Assembly (NCBI GenBank): GCA_029204225.1
Contig: CM055107.1
Location: forward strand, 17,804,718-17,868,717
From: Diphasiastrum complanatum
Lineage: Eukaryota > Streptophyta > Lycopodiopsida > Lycopodiales > Lycopodiaceae
Length of the DNA stretch: 64,000 nucleotides
Direction of reading: 5' to 3'
Program-made: the position numbers and the translations under genes
Part shown: piece by piece, positions 23,382-33,300 of the stretch
How the letters are laid out: the number at the start of each line of letters is the position of its first letter
How positions within the stretch are numbered: the first letter of the stretch is position 1
Notes under the pieces: generated by a model
The model's database searches: none
What the model saw: the letters and a program-made list of their open reading frames with translations, nothing else
Told to the model about the DNA's origin: nothing

Positions 23382-24091
23382 TTGTTGCTTTTGGTCGACA
23401 GCTCCCGTTCAAGCTGGTCAATCTTCGCAACAGCCTCCAAGAATTCTGGATGGTCTGAGGCTCCGGTGCAGGCAGACACAGCTTGGAGTTGTTGTGTAAG
23501 TTCATCAATTTGCAGTAGGGCCTGAAGATAGTCATCGTGTGCATCAGTCCCGCTGCAAGATGGGGTGGCATCACTGGAGAGCTCCTTCAGCTCCGCCAAC
23601 TCTTCCTCGACAAGAGCCTTCGCATCCTCGAGTGGTTGTAAGAACTCGACTTGAAAATTGTCGAGCATCTGGCCTTGGAGCTGGTTCAGCTTCGTGAGAT
23701 CGACAATGATTGAGCCTGCGGTGGTGCTCAGGGACAAAGCAGCTTCTGCTTTTAATCTTGTCATTCGCTCCTCCTGTAGATGTTTATGGAGCGTGACATT
23801 ATGTTGATTTGCAGCCAATAGTTGTTGCTTCAAAGAATCATTTTGAGTCTGAAAATTGTCAGACTTGGCCTGAATAGCCTTATTGGTTTGCTTCAAAGAA
23901 TCAGCTTCCTGTATTAAAGTCTGAAGCTGTGGCTTCGTGTTGTCTGATTCGAGCGAATCGATCTTCTCAAAGGACTCCTTCAGAGAGTCAACTGATTTCC
24001 TCTCTGAGGTGATAAGCTGCATTGTGAGTTGACGGTGGTACTTGTCGAACTCATATACTTCAGCCACAAGGTTCTTGGCTTTCTTTGTCAT
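23336..24091 (-). CDS. Coiled-coil post-pol ORF of gypsy E (251 aa)
   Basis: This frame is intact from an ATG at 24091 that overlaps the TGA of the preceding ORF as ATGA. It encodes a highly helical protein. Residues 30-115 are rich in Glu, Lys, Ser, Asn and Gln with Leu spacing of a coiled coil (DSLKQTNKAIQAKSDNFQTQ), and a second helical part (EFLQPLEDAKALVEEELAEL) follows. No catalytic motif is seen. It corresponds in position and character to the coiled-coil ORFs of elements A and B, so it may be a conserved, unnamed protein of this gypsy group. Confidence 0.55.
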   Translation of the reverse strand: MTKKAKNLVAEVYEFDKYHRQLTMQLITSERKSVDSLKESFEKIDSLESDNTKPQLQTLIQEADSLKQTNKAIQAKSDNFQTQNDSLKQQLLAANQHNVTLHKHLQEERMTRLKAEAALSLSTTAGSIIVDLTKLNQLQGQMLDNFQVEFLQPLEDAKALVEEELAELKELSSDATPSCSGTDAHDDYLQALLQIDELTQQLQAVSACTGASDHPEFLEAVAKIDQLERELSTKSNKWKIRSWLLSCKLKI

Positions 24092-24893
24092 GGATCGAAA
24101 TCAATGTCCATTGCCACAGCTTCACTCTCCATAGCCGTGGTGGCTGCTACTTCGACTGCTGGTGCAGCATCAACTGGAACCGGAATAGGTACAGAATGGA
24201 TGCTGGAAAGATTTATTGGCTTCGGAACCAACAATCTTCCTGTCAGCATGGTTTTCTCTTGCTCGTTCAGTATGTCAAAATGAGTGCAGAGTCGAGATAC
24301 ATGGGCTCCAACTCCAGAGAACTTTTGGTGCTTAATCCAGCGCAAAAAGGCTTTGTATGTGATAACGTCGAAGCACACTAGATTACTCGCAAGAGCATCT
24401 AATATATACCCAAAATTTTGAACTGAAATGGTAGCATCCACATCCGTCAAAAAGATTGCTTGGTTTGCATATCTACAAAACAACTTGAATGTTGTATCTC
24501 GGATCATAGAGATTTTGTAGCCCTTACGAAACAGTTGCTTAAGAAGTGGGCAGCTTCATCCACCAAATCTTTGTTAGTTGAAAGCAGTTTCCCATCCAGA
24601 GGTAATCCGAGAGCTGTGCAGAACAGGTCTTCAGTAATAGTGAAGAATTGGCCTCGTACGTGAAATTTGAAGTCCACCTCTGAAATTGAATGGATGGAGT
24701 TTACGAATTTAGTACTAACTTCAGAGAGGATGATGGAGGGGTCCACTTTCAAATCACCCAACCTGCATCGATCCAAAAAGGACTGGATGGATGCTAGACA
24801 GATTCCTGCGCGTGCTTTCCAAATGATATTAGAGCTCGAACCTGATGCGGAAGCCATTGTTCGAATGTTTAACGATAGCTTCGTAGATCGCAA
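24088..24893 (-). pseudogene. Proximal post-pol ORF of gypsy E, Athila-ORF1-like fold suspected
   Basis: Two abutting minus frames (24504-24893 and 24088-24507) join through an ATGA overlap. The likely start is MASASGSSSNIIWKARAGI at about 24855. The segment FKFHVRGQFFTITEDLFCTA, followed by LGLPLDG, recalls the R-G-x-x-(F/V)-x-(F/L)-(S/T)-x-E-x-(L/F)-x-x-x-LGLP pattern of plant Athila-type ORF1 and 'putative plant transposon' proteins. The second frame carries AFLRWIKHQKFSGVGAHVSR and an Ala/Val/Pro-rich tail. This assignment is from memory of the pattern only. Confidence 0.45.
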
Positions 24894-24915
24894 TAGTTTT
24901 CAAAAAGTGCTTTGA

Positions 24916-25575
24916 TCACAAAGAGTGAGCGCAGGAAAGCATAAACTTCGCAGGTAGAAAGTGTAAAGAGAAAAAATGGAAAATAACTCTGATAAGCAGT
25001 AGCGGTGTGGAAGGGATGATGATGTGGCATGATGACTTGACATCTGTCACTTCCATTTATGTAGGACGTGCATGGCTCAGTGTTTAAAACTATAATTTGC
25101 CAGATCGATCTTTAATGAAGGAAGACCATTTGTAAAAAAAAAAAAAAAAAAATTAAGAAAAAACAATATTTGTGAGCGTACACACGTGTGAATAATGATG
25201 ATCACTTTTAATGGAGAGATACAAAAAGTAGGTCGAGGGATTCTCGAAAGATTTTTAAAATTATGCTAGAAAGATTCTAGAAAGCAACATACTAGAAAAT
25301 TTCTCGAAAAACTGGAGATAATGCTAGAAAAATTCTCGAAAACGATTTACAAAAATTTGATTAACAATTTTAGTGTCGCAAAATAAAAATCTCAAAAATA
25401 CTTCTGAAACGATATTGAAAGATTGAGAAAAGTCAAAAAAATTTCTCGAAATTTCTCGAAAATTTCTAGAAAGAAAAATAAATAAAAGAAATGTCGCGAA
25501 AAAATTTTAGACAAGATAAAAGAAAATTCGCGATTATTTTCAGAAAAATACTAGAAAATAATAAGAATAAAAAAA
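24916..25575. promoter_or_regulatory. AT-rich spacer of gypsy E with clustered heat-shock-element-like dyads
   Basis: No gene is present between integrase and the post-pol ORFs. Seven perfect nTTCnnGAAn dyads occur at 25240, 25274, 25300, 25332, 25442, 25452 and 25463 (first base of each 10-mer). The pair at 25442 and 25452 is in phase, giving TTCnnGAAnnTTCnnGAA without a mismatch, which is a four-unit heat-shock element by sequence. A tract of 19 A lies at about 25134-25151. Regulatory activity is inferred, not shown. Confidence 0.5.
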
Positions 25576-25579
25576 AATT

Positions 25580-26700
25580 CTGGTCAAAGGTAGTATTTCT
25601 TCAGTCTGGACCCATGAATACATGTCGGTAATAGTTCACGGTCCAAGCCATTGCATATGGAGTTTTTCAGAGAACTTTTGATGTCGGCTGTCATATATAA
25701 GTGCATAATCATCAGCTTTAAGATCACATTTTTTTATATGACTGTCATATTTCTTCTTTATTTATTTCTGGATTTCCTCAATTACTTTTTGTGAAGTCTC
25801 TCGAGCTTCGGCTAGTTCTTCAATATTAGTCAACCTTTCGTTTATTAATCTTGCCTCTGTTCATTGAGCTTGAATACGAAAGGTTTTCACCTCGAATTCA
25901 ATTGGCAAGATAGGATGCATACCATATGTAAAGAAATATGGTGTCTGTTTCGTCGTGATTTTCTTTGTGTTGCGATAAGCCCAAAGAACTGATGGTAGTT
26001 TCTGATCCCAATCCGTTGCATGTGCAATAGTAATTTTAGTTAGTATTTTACATAAGATTCCATTAGCTCTTTTTGTCAACCCATTTGCTTTTGGATTATA
26101 CAGTGTAGTTTTTCTGTGTTTGATCAGAAAATAGATTGTCAGCAACCGTATCGTATCATTTAGAAAATGTGTCCCTCGGTCACTTACTAGTTCGAGTGGA
26201 CAACCATATCTTGTGATTATACTTTTGAATAAGAACGTCGCGACAATTTTTGCATCGTTTCGTTTCGTCGCCTCTGTTGGCAACTAGAATATAATGACAT
26301 TTCGTATGTCGGGTAACAGGTTTGATTGGACCGACAAAGTCAATCCCCCACTTCTCGAATGGTGCAAGAGGCAAGATTGGTGTCAACGGCCAATTCATTG
26401 CTTTTGTAGGCTTATCAGATCTCTGGCATGGATCACATGAACGAATAAAATTTGATACATCCTTGAACATTGTTGGCCACCAATACTTGGCAGTCAATAT
26501 CTTATTAACTGTATTCTTCAAAGCAAAATGTCCACCAGCATCTTCTGAGTGTAAGGCTTTAACGACCTTTTTAATGTCTTCAGTTTCGAGACATCTTTGT
26601 AGTTGATGGTCAGCACCAAGCTTGTACAGAACATTGTTAATAATTGTATAAGGTGCTACCTTATATTGAAAAACTATCTTTTGCTCCAAATTGTAGTCAT
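25580..26700 (-). pseudogene. pol: Integrase of gypsy E, with damaged active site
   Basis: The zinc domain reads ALHSEDAGGHF then CDPCQRSDK (26180-26689). The core has GIDFVGPIKP and VSDRGTHFLND, but the third acidic position, usually in NGQVE(S/K), reads NGLTKRANG, so the catalytic Glu is replaced by Lys. The tail (about 25580-25860) shows KKKYDSHIKKCDLKADDYAL. A frame change near 26270 and a stop at 25861 also break it. Confidence 0.85.
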
Positions 26701-26749
26701 CCGGATAAATTTGATCCTTAAGATAAATAATAACATCAGAATATAACGG

Positions 26750-27941
26750 GTTTATTTACAAAATACTTAAGAGCATACTGATCCACATGAAAAATAAATG
26801 CATATCCTAGCAAATAATGTCGAAATTTTTTAACAGTGAAAATCATGCCAAGTTCTTCCCTTTCTGTAGCCGAATAATTCTTCTCTGATGCACTGAGTTG
26901 TCAACTCGCATAATAGATGGGATGATCCTTCTTCTGGTCGTCCTTCTAGCTTAGACAGACGCCAATAGCAAATGTAGAAACATCCACATAACTGTGAAAT
27001 AAAATAGCCCAGTTGGGTGGTCTCAGAATAGGAGCATTAATCAACCTTTACTTAAGATCTTCGAATGCTTTCTGCTGTTCATTCGTCCACAAGTATTCTA
27101 ATTTTTTCTTCAGTAGATGTATAAGAGAGGCAGCAATAGAAGCATGATTTTGAATAAATCTCCTGTAATAGCCAACATGTCCTAAGAAAGCTCTTAGTTC
27201 ACGTAAATTTGTTGGTATCTGGAGATTCCTTAGAAGCTCGACTTTATCTTTGTCGAATTCTATTCCTCTGTTAGATATTCTGTGTCCGAGCAATATTCCT
27301 TCTTTCATACCAAAAAAACATTTCTCTGGATGAAGAGATAAACAAGTATCTCAACACCATTGCAATGTTAATTTCAGCTTTTGTAGGTGTGTCTTTATAT
27401 CACTGTATACACAGAAATCATCAATAAATATTTCGAGAAAAGTTCTCAGGAAGACAACGAAGATTAACATCATAATTCGCTGAAAAGTCGCTGGAACGTT
27501 ACAAAGACCAAAGGGCATTTTGTTGTAGGCATAAGTGTCCCAATTTGTAGTGAATGTGGTCTTTGAACGATCCTCCTTTCGCACTCCAACCTGATTATAT
27601 TCAGAAAAGCCGTCACAGAAACTGTAACGCTCTTGACCAGCAATTTGATCTAGGATGAAATCAGCGAAAGACATAGGACGATGGTCCTTCCTTGTGGCAG
27701 CATTGAGTTTGCGGAAATCCTGGCATATTCGTATTTTGCCAGTCTTCTTCTTTGGGATGACAACAATGGGTGAAACCCATTCACTACTTAAGACGAGATA
27801 GATTATACCTGCCTTAAGGTGCTTGTTAAGTTCGTCCTTAACCATGAGAGAGTACTTAGGATTGAGACGATACTGTCTCTGTCGAATAGGTACTGTCTCT
27901 GTCTTCCTTAAGATCAATTCGGTGCTCTCCAAATTCTGCAA
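26750..27941 (-). pseudogene. pol: RT and RNase H of gypsy E
   Basis: RT (27351-27941) is open over nearly 200 residues: WVSPIVVIPKKKTGKIRICQ, YSFCDGFSEYNQVGV, YNKMPFGLCNVPATFQRIM and the FIDD box in LEIFIDDFCVYSD. The thumb and connection (27048-27308) carry GILLGHRISNRGIEFD and LRAFLGHVGYYRRFI. RNase H (about 26750-27040) is recognisable as ATEREELGMIFTVKKFRHYL, but the expected TDAS motif reads VDVS and several stops are present. Confidence 0.88.
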
Positions 27942-27966
27942 GTATACCCTTCAAATCGTCAAGCAA

Positions 27967-30674
27967 CTAGGCAAAAACGTGTTGATACTCCTTCAATAGT
28001 TCAGTGAATTCCACTAACTTTGATTCTCCAAGTGACTTCGAAACATGCACGAATCTGTCAGGTGCAAGTTCAATCAGTTCAGTAGAATCTGGTAAAATGA
28101 TACCTTCTGTCATACTGGCCTTGGTATGGCCACGAATTTCACGCATGGTTGACTCCACAGATGTTTTCTTGTCGTCAACCTGGTTCTTGTTACCAAATTC
28201 GTGTTCAGATTCGTCACTCGAATCGTTAGACTCTTTCGACTTCATGTCTGCAATGTTAATTTCTTCATACGAAACATCCACTTCAGTGTCGCAGGCATCA
28301 AAAAATTCTTCGTCATCAGCATTCTCATAACATTCAAAGTACTGCACTTCAATATCAGATCCATTGAGAAAAATATTCAAGGCATACGAAGATTTTTCTG
28401 ATGTAAAGCTAGTGTCGGACAAAGGAGTTTCACCTTCATAATTGTCACGACTCCAAGTTATGATTTGTTCTGTTGGCTTACCTCGATTATTGGTCTCACA
28501 AGTCTGAAATCTCAGCTCTCTGGATTTCCAATGTACACTTGCATTTGATTGATAAAACTAGGGTCGTCCAATTAGCACATAATAGGATGACAAACCAAGT
28601 GGTTTGATAACAATGAAATTCATTGTGAATGGCTTGGCTTGAATGTAGACAGTGACATCCTTCAGTTCTCCAACAGGTTTTCGTCGTGTCGAATCAGCTA
28701 ACTTGATGTTTCGCTGTGTCGGTTGAATGTCAGTCAGCCCCAGAGCATGAGTTGTGTCTTCTGTTATCATATTTACATTTGAACCAAAGTCAATTGGCAC
28801 TTTTTTGATCAGGCATCCCGCAATGGTAATATCAATCTCAGGTGCACCGAGATTACCTAAATCGATAGACAAAACACCAGCATCTGGCAGAGAAATTTTT
28901 TTCTTCTTTTTGGACATAGAAAGATCTTTTAGTTGCTTTTTGTAATAAGTGTTATCTGCCAACAGCTGTTCAAAAGTAATGTTCGGACGAAGGGATCCAA
29001 TATTAGTCACGATGTCATATTCTTTCATCCTTGATTTCGAGGTTGGTTTATCGATAACAGCACTAGACAATTTTGTCTTCGCGATTTCTTCGTCCTCTTC
29101 CTCGAAAGTGACCACCTTTTCTGCAGTAGCTGTCTGAAGTTCAACGTTGATGATTTTCTTTGCTTCTACCGAGATATCTTTTGCAAATAACTTCGCAGCA
29201 TTGCGGTCATAGTCAGAGTCATCTTTGAGATCTTCCTTAGTCGTAGATTTGTTCGTTGTTTTTCTAGAGAATTTATTCTTCGAGGATTTTCTGCGCTTTG
29301 TCAAAGATTTCTGATCAGATTTCGAGGAGCTTCTGCAATTCGAACATAATGGTACATAACCAATCGGCTTTCGCGGTTGAGGACAGTCAGGAGAAAAATG
29401 TCCCGGCTCTTCACATTTGTAGCAGTTGCCCAAAACTGGTTTAGTTGCAGTTTGAGACTTTGCTGGTCCAACAAATTTAGGAGGATTATGCCTCCTTGGT
29501 GCGAACTTGGGTCTGTCCTGCTGGGCTAATGCTACAGTACCCTGTACATAGTTAGTAGTCGCATCATTTTGAAAAATAAAAAGTACCTCCTGGGTAGGAT
29601 CTTCAATGTATTTGACATTCACAATAGTGCAGTCTTCCTTAGTGTGTCCAGAAGTTCCACATTTCGTACACCACATTCCTGAGTTGGAAGAAGACGCTTT
29701 TGGTCTTTTATCTGCAACTTTAGAGATCTGCACTTTCAAGTCATTAAACTTTTTATTAAGGTCAGCCATATTACTCTTCCAAAGCTTTTCAACTTTAGAA
29801 GCTGACGACTTATCCTCGACAACTTTTGTGTCGTCCTTTCGTTTGATTCGTCATTTATTCTTTCTCTCTCCTTTGTCAGCTTCTATTCTGATGAATCACT
29901 GCTTTCAGATTCTGAGCTTGAAGAACTGGTACATGAATCAGAATCAAAATCTTCATCACTGTCACTAGAATCAGTCTTTGACTTTCGAGATTTCTTCGTC
30001 GATCGTTGCTTTCATGCTAGTTTCAAGGTCTCAAAATTTTTGGCACTAGCTATTACTGCTGCTAAGGAGGTCATGTCCCCTTGTCCGCAATACCGATCAA
30101 TCTTTGGTGGTAAACCAGCCAAAACCATTTGATCTGCATATCTACGGAATATACACCGGTTAGTTTTCCTATGAGATTTTCAACCTTACGTGCATATTTG
30201 CGAAGGGTTTCTTTACTCGTCTTCTGAACATTGTTCAGACGTCCAAGAATTCTAGATTTGTAACCAATCTCTCTGAACTAGTTCAGAAACGCATCTTTCA
30301 GCAAGTACCAGGTTCCTACACGGCCTGATTCAACTTGACTGTACCATATGCGCACCTGCTTTCTTAGCAAACCAAGGAAAATTCGTAGTTTGTCTATGTC
30401 AGTTCCCTCGTTATTCGCATTAGCGATTTGACTCGAATTGTGAGACATAGCTATTTGCATCATCGAAAGAAGTCCCTTTAAAATAATCATATTTAATTTT
30501 GGAGATAGAAGTGAAACGTGCAACAGGACCCTCCATACCGAAGCTAATTAGGAGTTCAAGTAACTAGGCAGTGATTTCGTCTAGATTTCTTCGACTAGTA
30601 TCCTCACTTTGTCTTCGTAAAAATTCCTCTCTAAGCTTACGGTATCATTCTAATCTGAATTCTCTATCTGACAT
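27967..30674 (-). pseudogene. gag: Gag, protease and linker of gypsy E
   Basis: Gag starts near 30674 with MSDREFRLEWYRKLREEF and includes the retrotransposon capsid segment (IFLGLLRKQVRIWYSQVESG) at 30278-30523. A long intact frame (28558-29769, 403 aa) then carries two zinc knuckles, CTKCGTSGHTKEDC and CYKCEEPGHFSPDC, a Lys/Ser-rich basic region, and the protease core KVPIDFGSNVNMI ending in YYVLIGRP. A separate acidic frame at 27967-28422 links protease to RT. Stops lie at about 30540, 30277, 30070 and 29830. Confidence 0.85.
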
Positions 30675-30724
30675 ACACTAGAGATGTAAATGAATTTGTC
30701 AGATTTCTTATAACTTTCCTAAAC

Positions 30725-30749
30725 TATCCCCGACAACGGCGCCGAAAAT
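30725..30749 (-). other. Primer-binding site of gypsy E
   Basis: The minus strand reads CGGCGCCGTTGTCGGGGAT a few bases from the LTR end. This is the classic primer site of plant Tat/Athila elements. Confidence 0.85.
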
Positions 30750-31428
30750 TGGTATAAGTCGTACTATACCAACAGGGTTAATATAGATTTTATAGTAAAT
30801 AATGTCGTTCGAACAGAGGACAACGTTAGAAAGTTATGTTTTTGGTACAATTATGGCAAGTGGTCTTGAGTGTTATTCCAGTTGTCGACAGACATTAAAA
30901 AGTAACCAGCATTACTTATATTTGGGATGGGTAGTGTTAATAAATTCAGAATAACAATCTGGCCTCTATCGAATTGGATGAAGCTCGTTCTACAGATGAG
31001 ATGTTATCAGAGTAGTATAGTGGTACTGCACTCTGGCTGATTAAGGTGTCAACAGAGAATCGAGAATTGTTCGATGTATTCGTGACTGTGCAGACAATTA
31101 ATTAAAAATCACGTTCGCGAACTATTCGTTTCTAGACAGAAGTCCTCAACAACTAAAGTCCAACTTAATGGTTAAAGAATACAAAGAGTTTTAGAATACG
31201 TTAGAAACTTATGTCAATGCCAATCAGGAAGACAGATCAGAGACTTAATTCTTCAGACAAGGACTGTCATCTCATATGTATACATACAGCTTTATTCAAT
31301 GATCGTGCTAGACTGTACCAAAGATAGTCGTTATTCGAGTGCCGAAAAGAAAGTATTCGCAATAGACGAATAAGATGATTTAAAGACAGTTCTTTAGAGC
31401 ATGCTTTACGGAAACACATCAAACAACT
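30750..31428 (-). repeat. Putative 5' LTR of gypsy E
   Basis: It starts on the plus strand with TGGTATAAGTCGTACTATACCA directly after the primer site and runs to about 31428 (ATCAAACA), where copia F coding begins. The content is AT-rich and non-coding. It does not resemble the 21765-22096 copy beyond the terminal bases. Confidence 0.5.
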
Positions 31429-31431
31429 ATA

Positions 31432-31958
31432 ATGCTACATCCTGTATGCCTTGTCATCATATCCGAGGAAAATACACTTGATAGCTTTTGCATCCAATTT
31501 CCTTCATTTCTCATCAAGAATATGAGCATAAGCATCACAACCAAATACTCTCAAACGAGAAATATTAGGTTTCTTTCCAGTAACAGCTTCATTAGGTATC
31601 TTACCTTCCACGAATTTTGTAGGACACCGATTCAGGATGTGCATAGCTGTGCTACAAGCTTCTGTCCAAAAGATGTTTGGCAGACCCTTGCTTTTGAGCA
31701 TCGCCCTGGCCATCTCAACAATAGATCTAATAATTGCATCTCTACTGATAAGTTGATGACATTTTGTGCTTTCCATTTTCTCCTGTCAAATGTCCGTTGA
31801 TCTTCTTCAATCACTGGCCTTGTCCCTTCACCTGTCACGATTTCCCATAGCTCCTTTTCCATCAAAATGTTTTTCAGTTTGAATTTCCAAACTGCATAGT
31901 TGCCGACTCCTTCCAATTTGCTTGACTCATTGAGGACACTCTCGCTTAGAGTTGCCAA
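31432..31958 (-). pseudogene. Copia F: gag start fused to integrase end by internal deletion
   Basis: The minus strand begins MATLSESVLNESSKLEGVGN at 31958 and runs through the gag N-terminus (LKNILMEKELWEIVTGEG). Around 31790-31770 it passes directly into the integrase C-terminal half (GLPNIFWTEACSTAMHILNR, PNISRLRVFGCDAYAHILDE, KCIFLGYDDKAYRM). The zinc knuckles, protease and integrase core are missing. The copy stops at the LTR of gypsy E. It could be the front of copia D, which resumes in RT at 21763. Confidence 0.75.
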
Positions 31959-32031
31959 TACTGAACAGATGAGTCCAGATCAAGTAATTTATCACACCAC
32001 AAAACTGTATATTTTTCTGGTTATACACCTG

Positions 32032-32273
32032 ATATGGGAATGGAGCACGAAAGTACGACTGCTCAGGATCCTCCTTAACTTGTGCGCGTGGATTCAATAT
32101 TGGAACATGCGATATTGGACTGGAGCGCGGATGTACAACTACTCGAAATTTTCTTTAGCTCGTGCGCTTGGATCCGATATCGGTACGGACAATATCGGAC
32201 TGGAGCACGGATGTACGACTGCTCGGGTTTCTCTTCAGCTAGCACGCTTGGATCCGATATTGGTACGGATATA
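32032..32273. repeat. Exact 80-bp tandem repeat, three copies
   Basis: The word TGGAGC(A/G)CG(A/G) begins at 32041, 32121 and 32201, exactly 80 bases apart. Each unit continues through a CTGCTCG-like box, a Cys/Ala-codon-like GCTCGTGCGCTTGGATCC box and GATAT(T/C)GGTACGGA. The first copy is the most diverged. The repeat lies just upstream of the copia F gag start. Confidence 0.85.
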
Positions 32274-32560
32274 AAAAAGAGATAATATAAGAGCTTTCAG
32301 AGAGAATATTCTAGATTTCCTACTTCGGCGCGGTCGCTACGCCGCCTCCTCTTTGCTTAGATTTCGAAACGAGTGATCGTTCAAACGACAGATCTTAGTA
32401 ATGTGAAAGGTATGAAGCCTCAAAGCTCTAAATGGCAGTACTAGACACTGTTTGGTGTGATTTGCAGTACCCCAAACAAACAAATGAGAGATTTCTTGGC
32501 ACAAGTCTCTGACAAATGACACTTCTCACAAAGACTAAAAAAAATTGTAATAATTTTTCC
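32274..32560. other. Unassigned stretch between copia F and copia G
   Basis: Short frames are present but none is recognisable. A GGCGCGGTCGCTACGCCGCC block lies near 32325. No primer site or LTR boundary was found, so it could belong to a degraded LTR. Confidence 0.4.
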
Positions 32561-33300
32561 ACTCAACAAATTTTCAATATGTCTGATGCTGCCTTGGCCT
32601 TTCCGATGCCTCCGGGACTGTGTCTTTGTTCCCCACTAATAACTGTGAGCTCCAAAACCTGCAAAATACATCAAGAAGAATATCTTCCAGCCGTTTTTTT
32701 TTTGTCTCTCCAAGCTTACGCCTCTTGTGAAGGACTTTCTCACTTCGTTGCGGAGCCTGTGACAAGCATACACTTCAGATTTCTTCTTTAGGTAGTAATT
32801 TGTAGTCATCCGGCGCTGTAGTCATCTATGAACATCAAGAAATACCTCGATCTTGAGAGCCAATCCATATTCATTAGCCACAGACATTTGAGTGGATGAG
32901 CTCAAGAATTTCTTTGGCTCTTCTTCCCTCATGTGTGAATGGATTTTGATGTTGTTTGCCTTTTTGACAGGCTTCACAGAACTCAGTATCAGGTCTTGAT
33001 ATCTTTAGACCTATGACTATGTCCTTCTTACACATGTCATACAGGCTCCTCATGTTCAGATGATACATTCTCTCATGCCAGAGCTGATCTTCATTTTTTG
33101 ATGCATTTAATATGCTATCAGTATTGCTGATTCTCTTGGCTTGGTAGAGGTTTCCTTTTTTGCATCCAACCGTCAACAATTTTTTTGTAGTTTTCTTGAT
33201 CATGCGGCATGTATTGCCATCGAACAAACTCGAATTCCAAGATCTGCCATCTTGGAGACTGATAGCAGATCTTTTCTCAATAAAGGTATGTAGAGTGCTC
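32561..33300 (-). pseudogene. pol: Integrase N-terminal half of copia G
   Basis: The minus strand shows the pre-integrase zinc domain (DQLWHERMYHLNMRSLYDM and CEACQKGKQHQNPF) at about 32890-33090. It then continues in a shifted frame with RYFLMFIDDYS and YYLKKKSEV (about 32790-32840) and NEVRKSF. The first catalytic position reads LIHSNVCG where copia integrases have His-Ser-Asp. RT and RNase H are missing, and the copy decays into unrecognised sequence at about 32700. Confidence 0.75.

Larger units (their letters stand above)
21765..31428 (-). mobile_element. Ty3/gypsy retrotransposon E, reverse, with large post-pol region
   Basis: On the minus strand the order is LTR (about 30750-31428), a TGGCGCCGTTG-type primer site, gag with two zinc knuckles, protease, RT, RNase H, integrase, an AT-rich spacer, a block of post-pol ORFs, a purine tract and an LTR (21765-22096). 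It sits between two copia fragments (D and F) in the same orientation. The length of about 9.7 kb and the extra ORFs fit the Tat/Athila side of Ty3/gypsy. The coding regions are broken but recognisable throughout. Confidence 0.8.
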
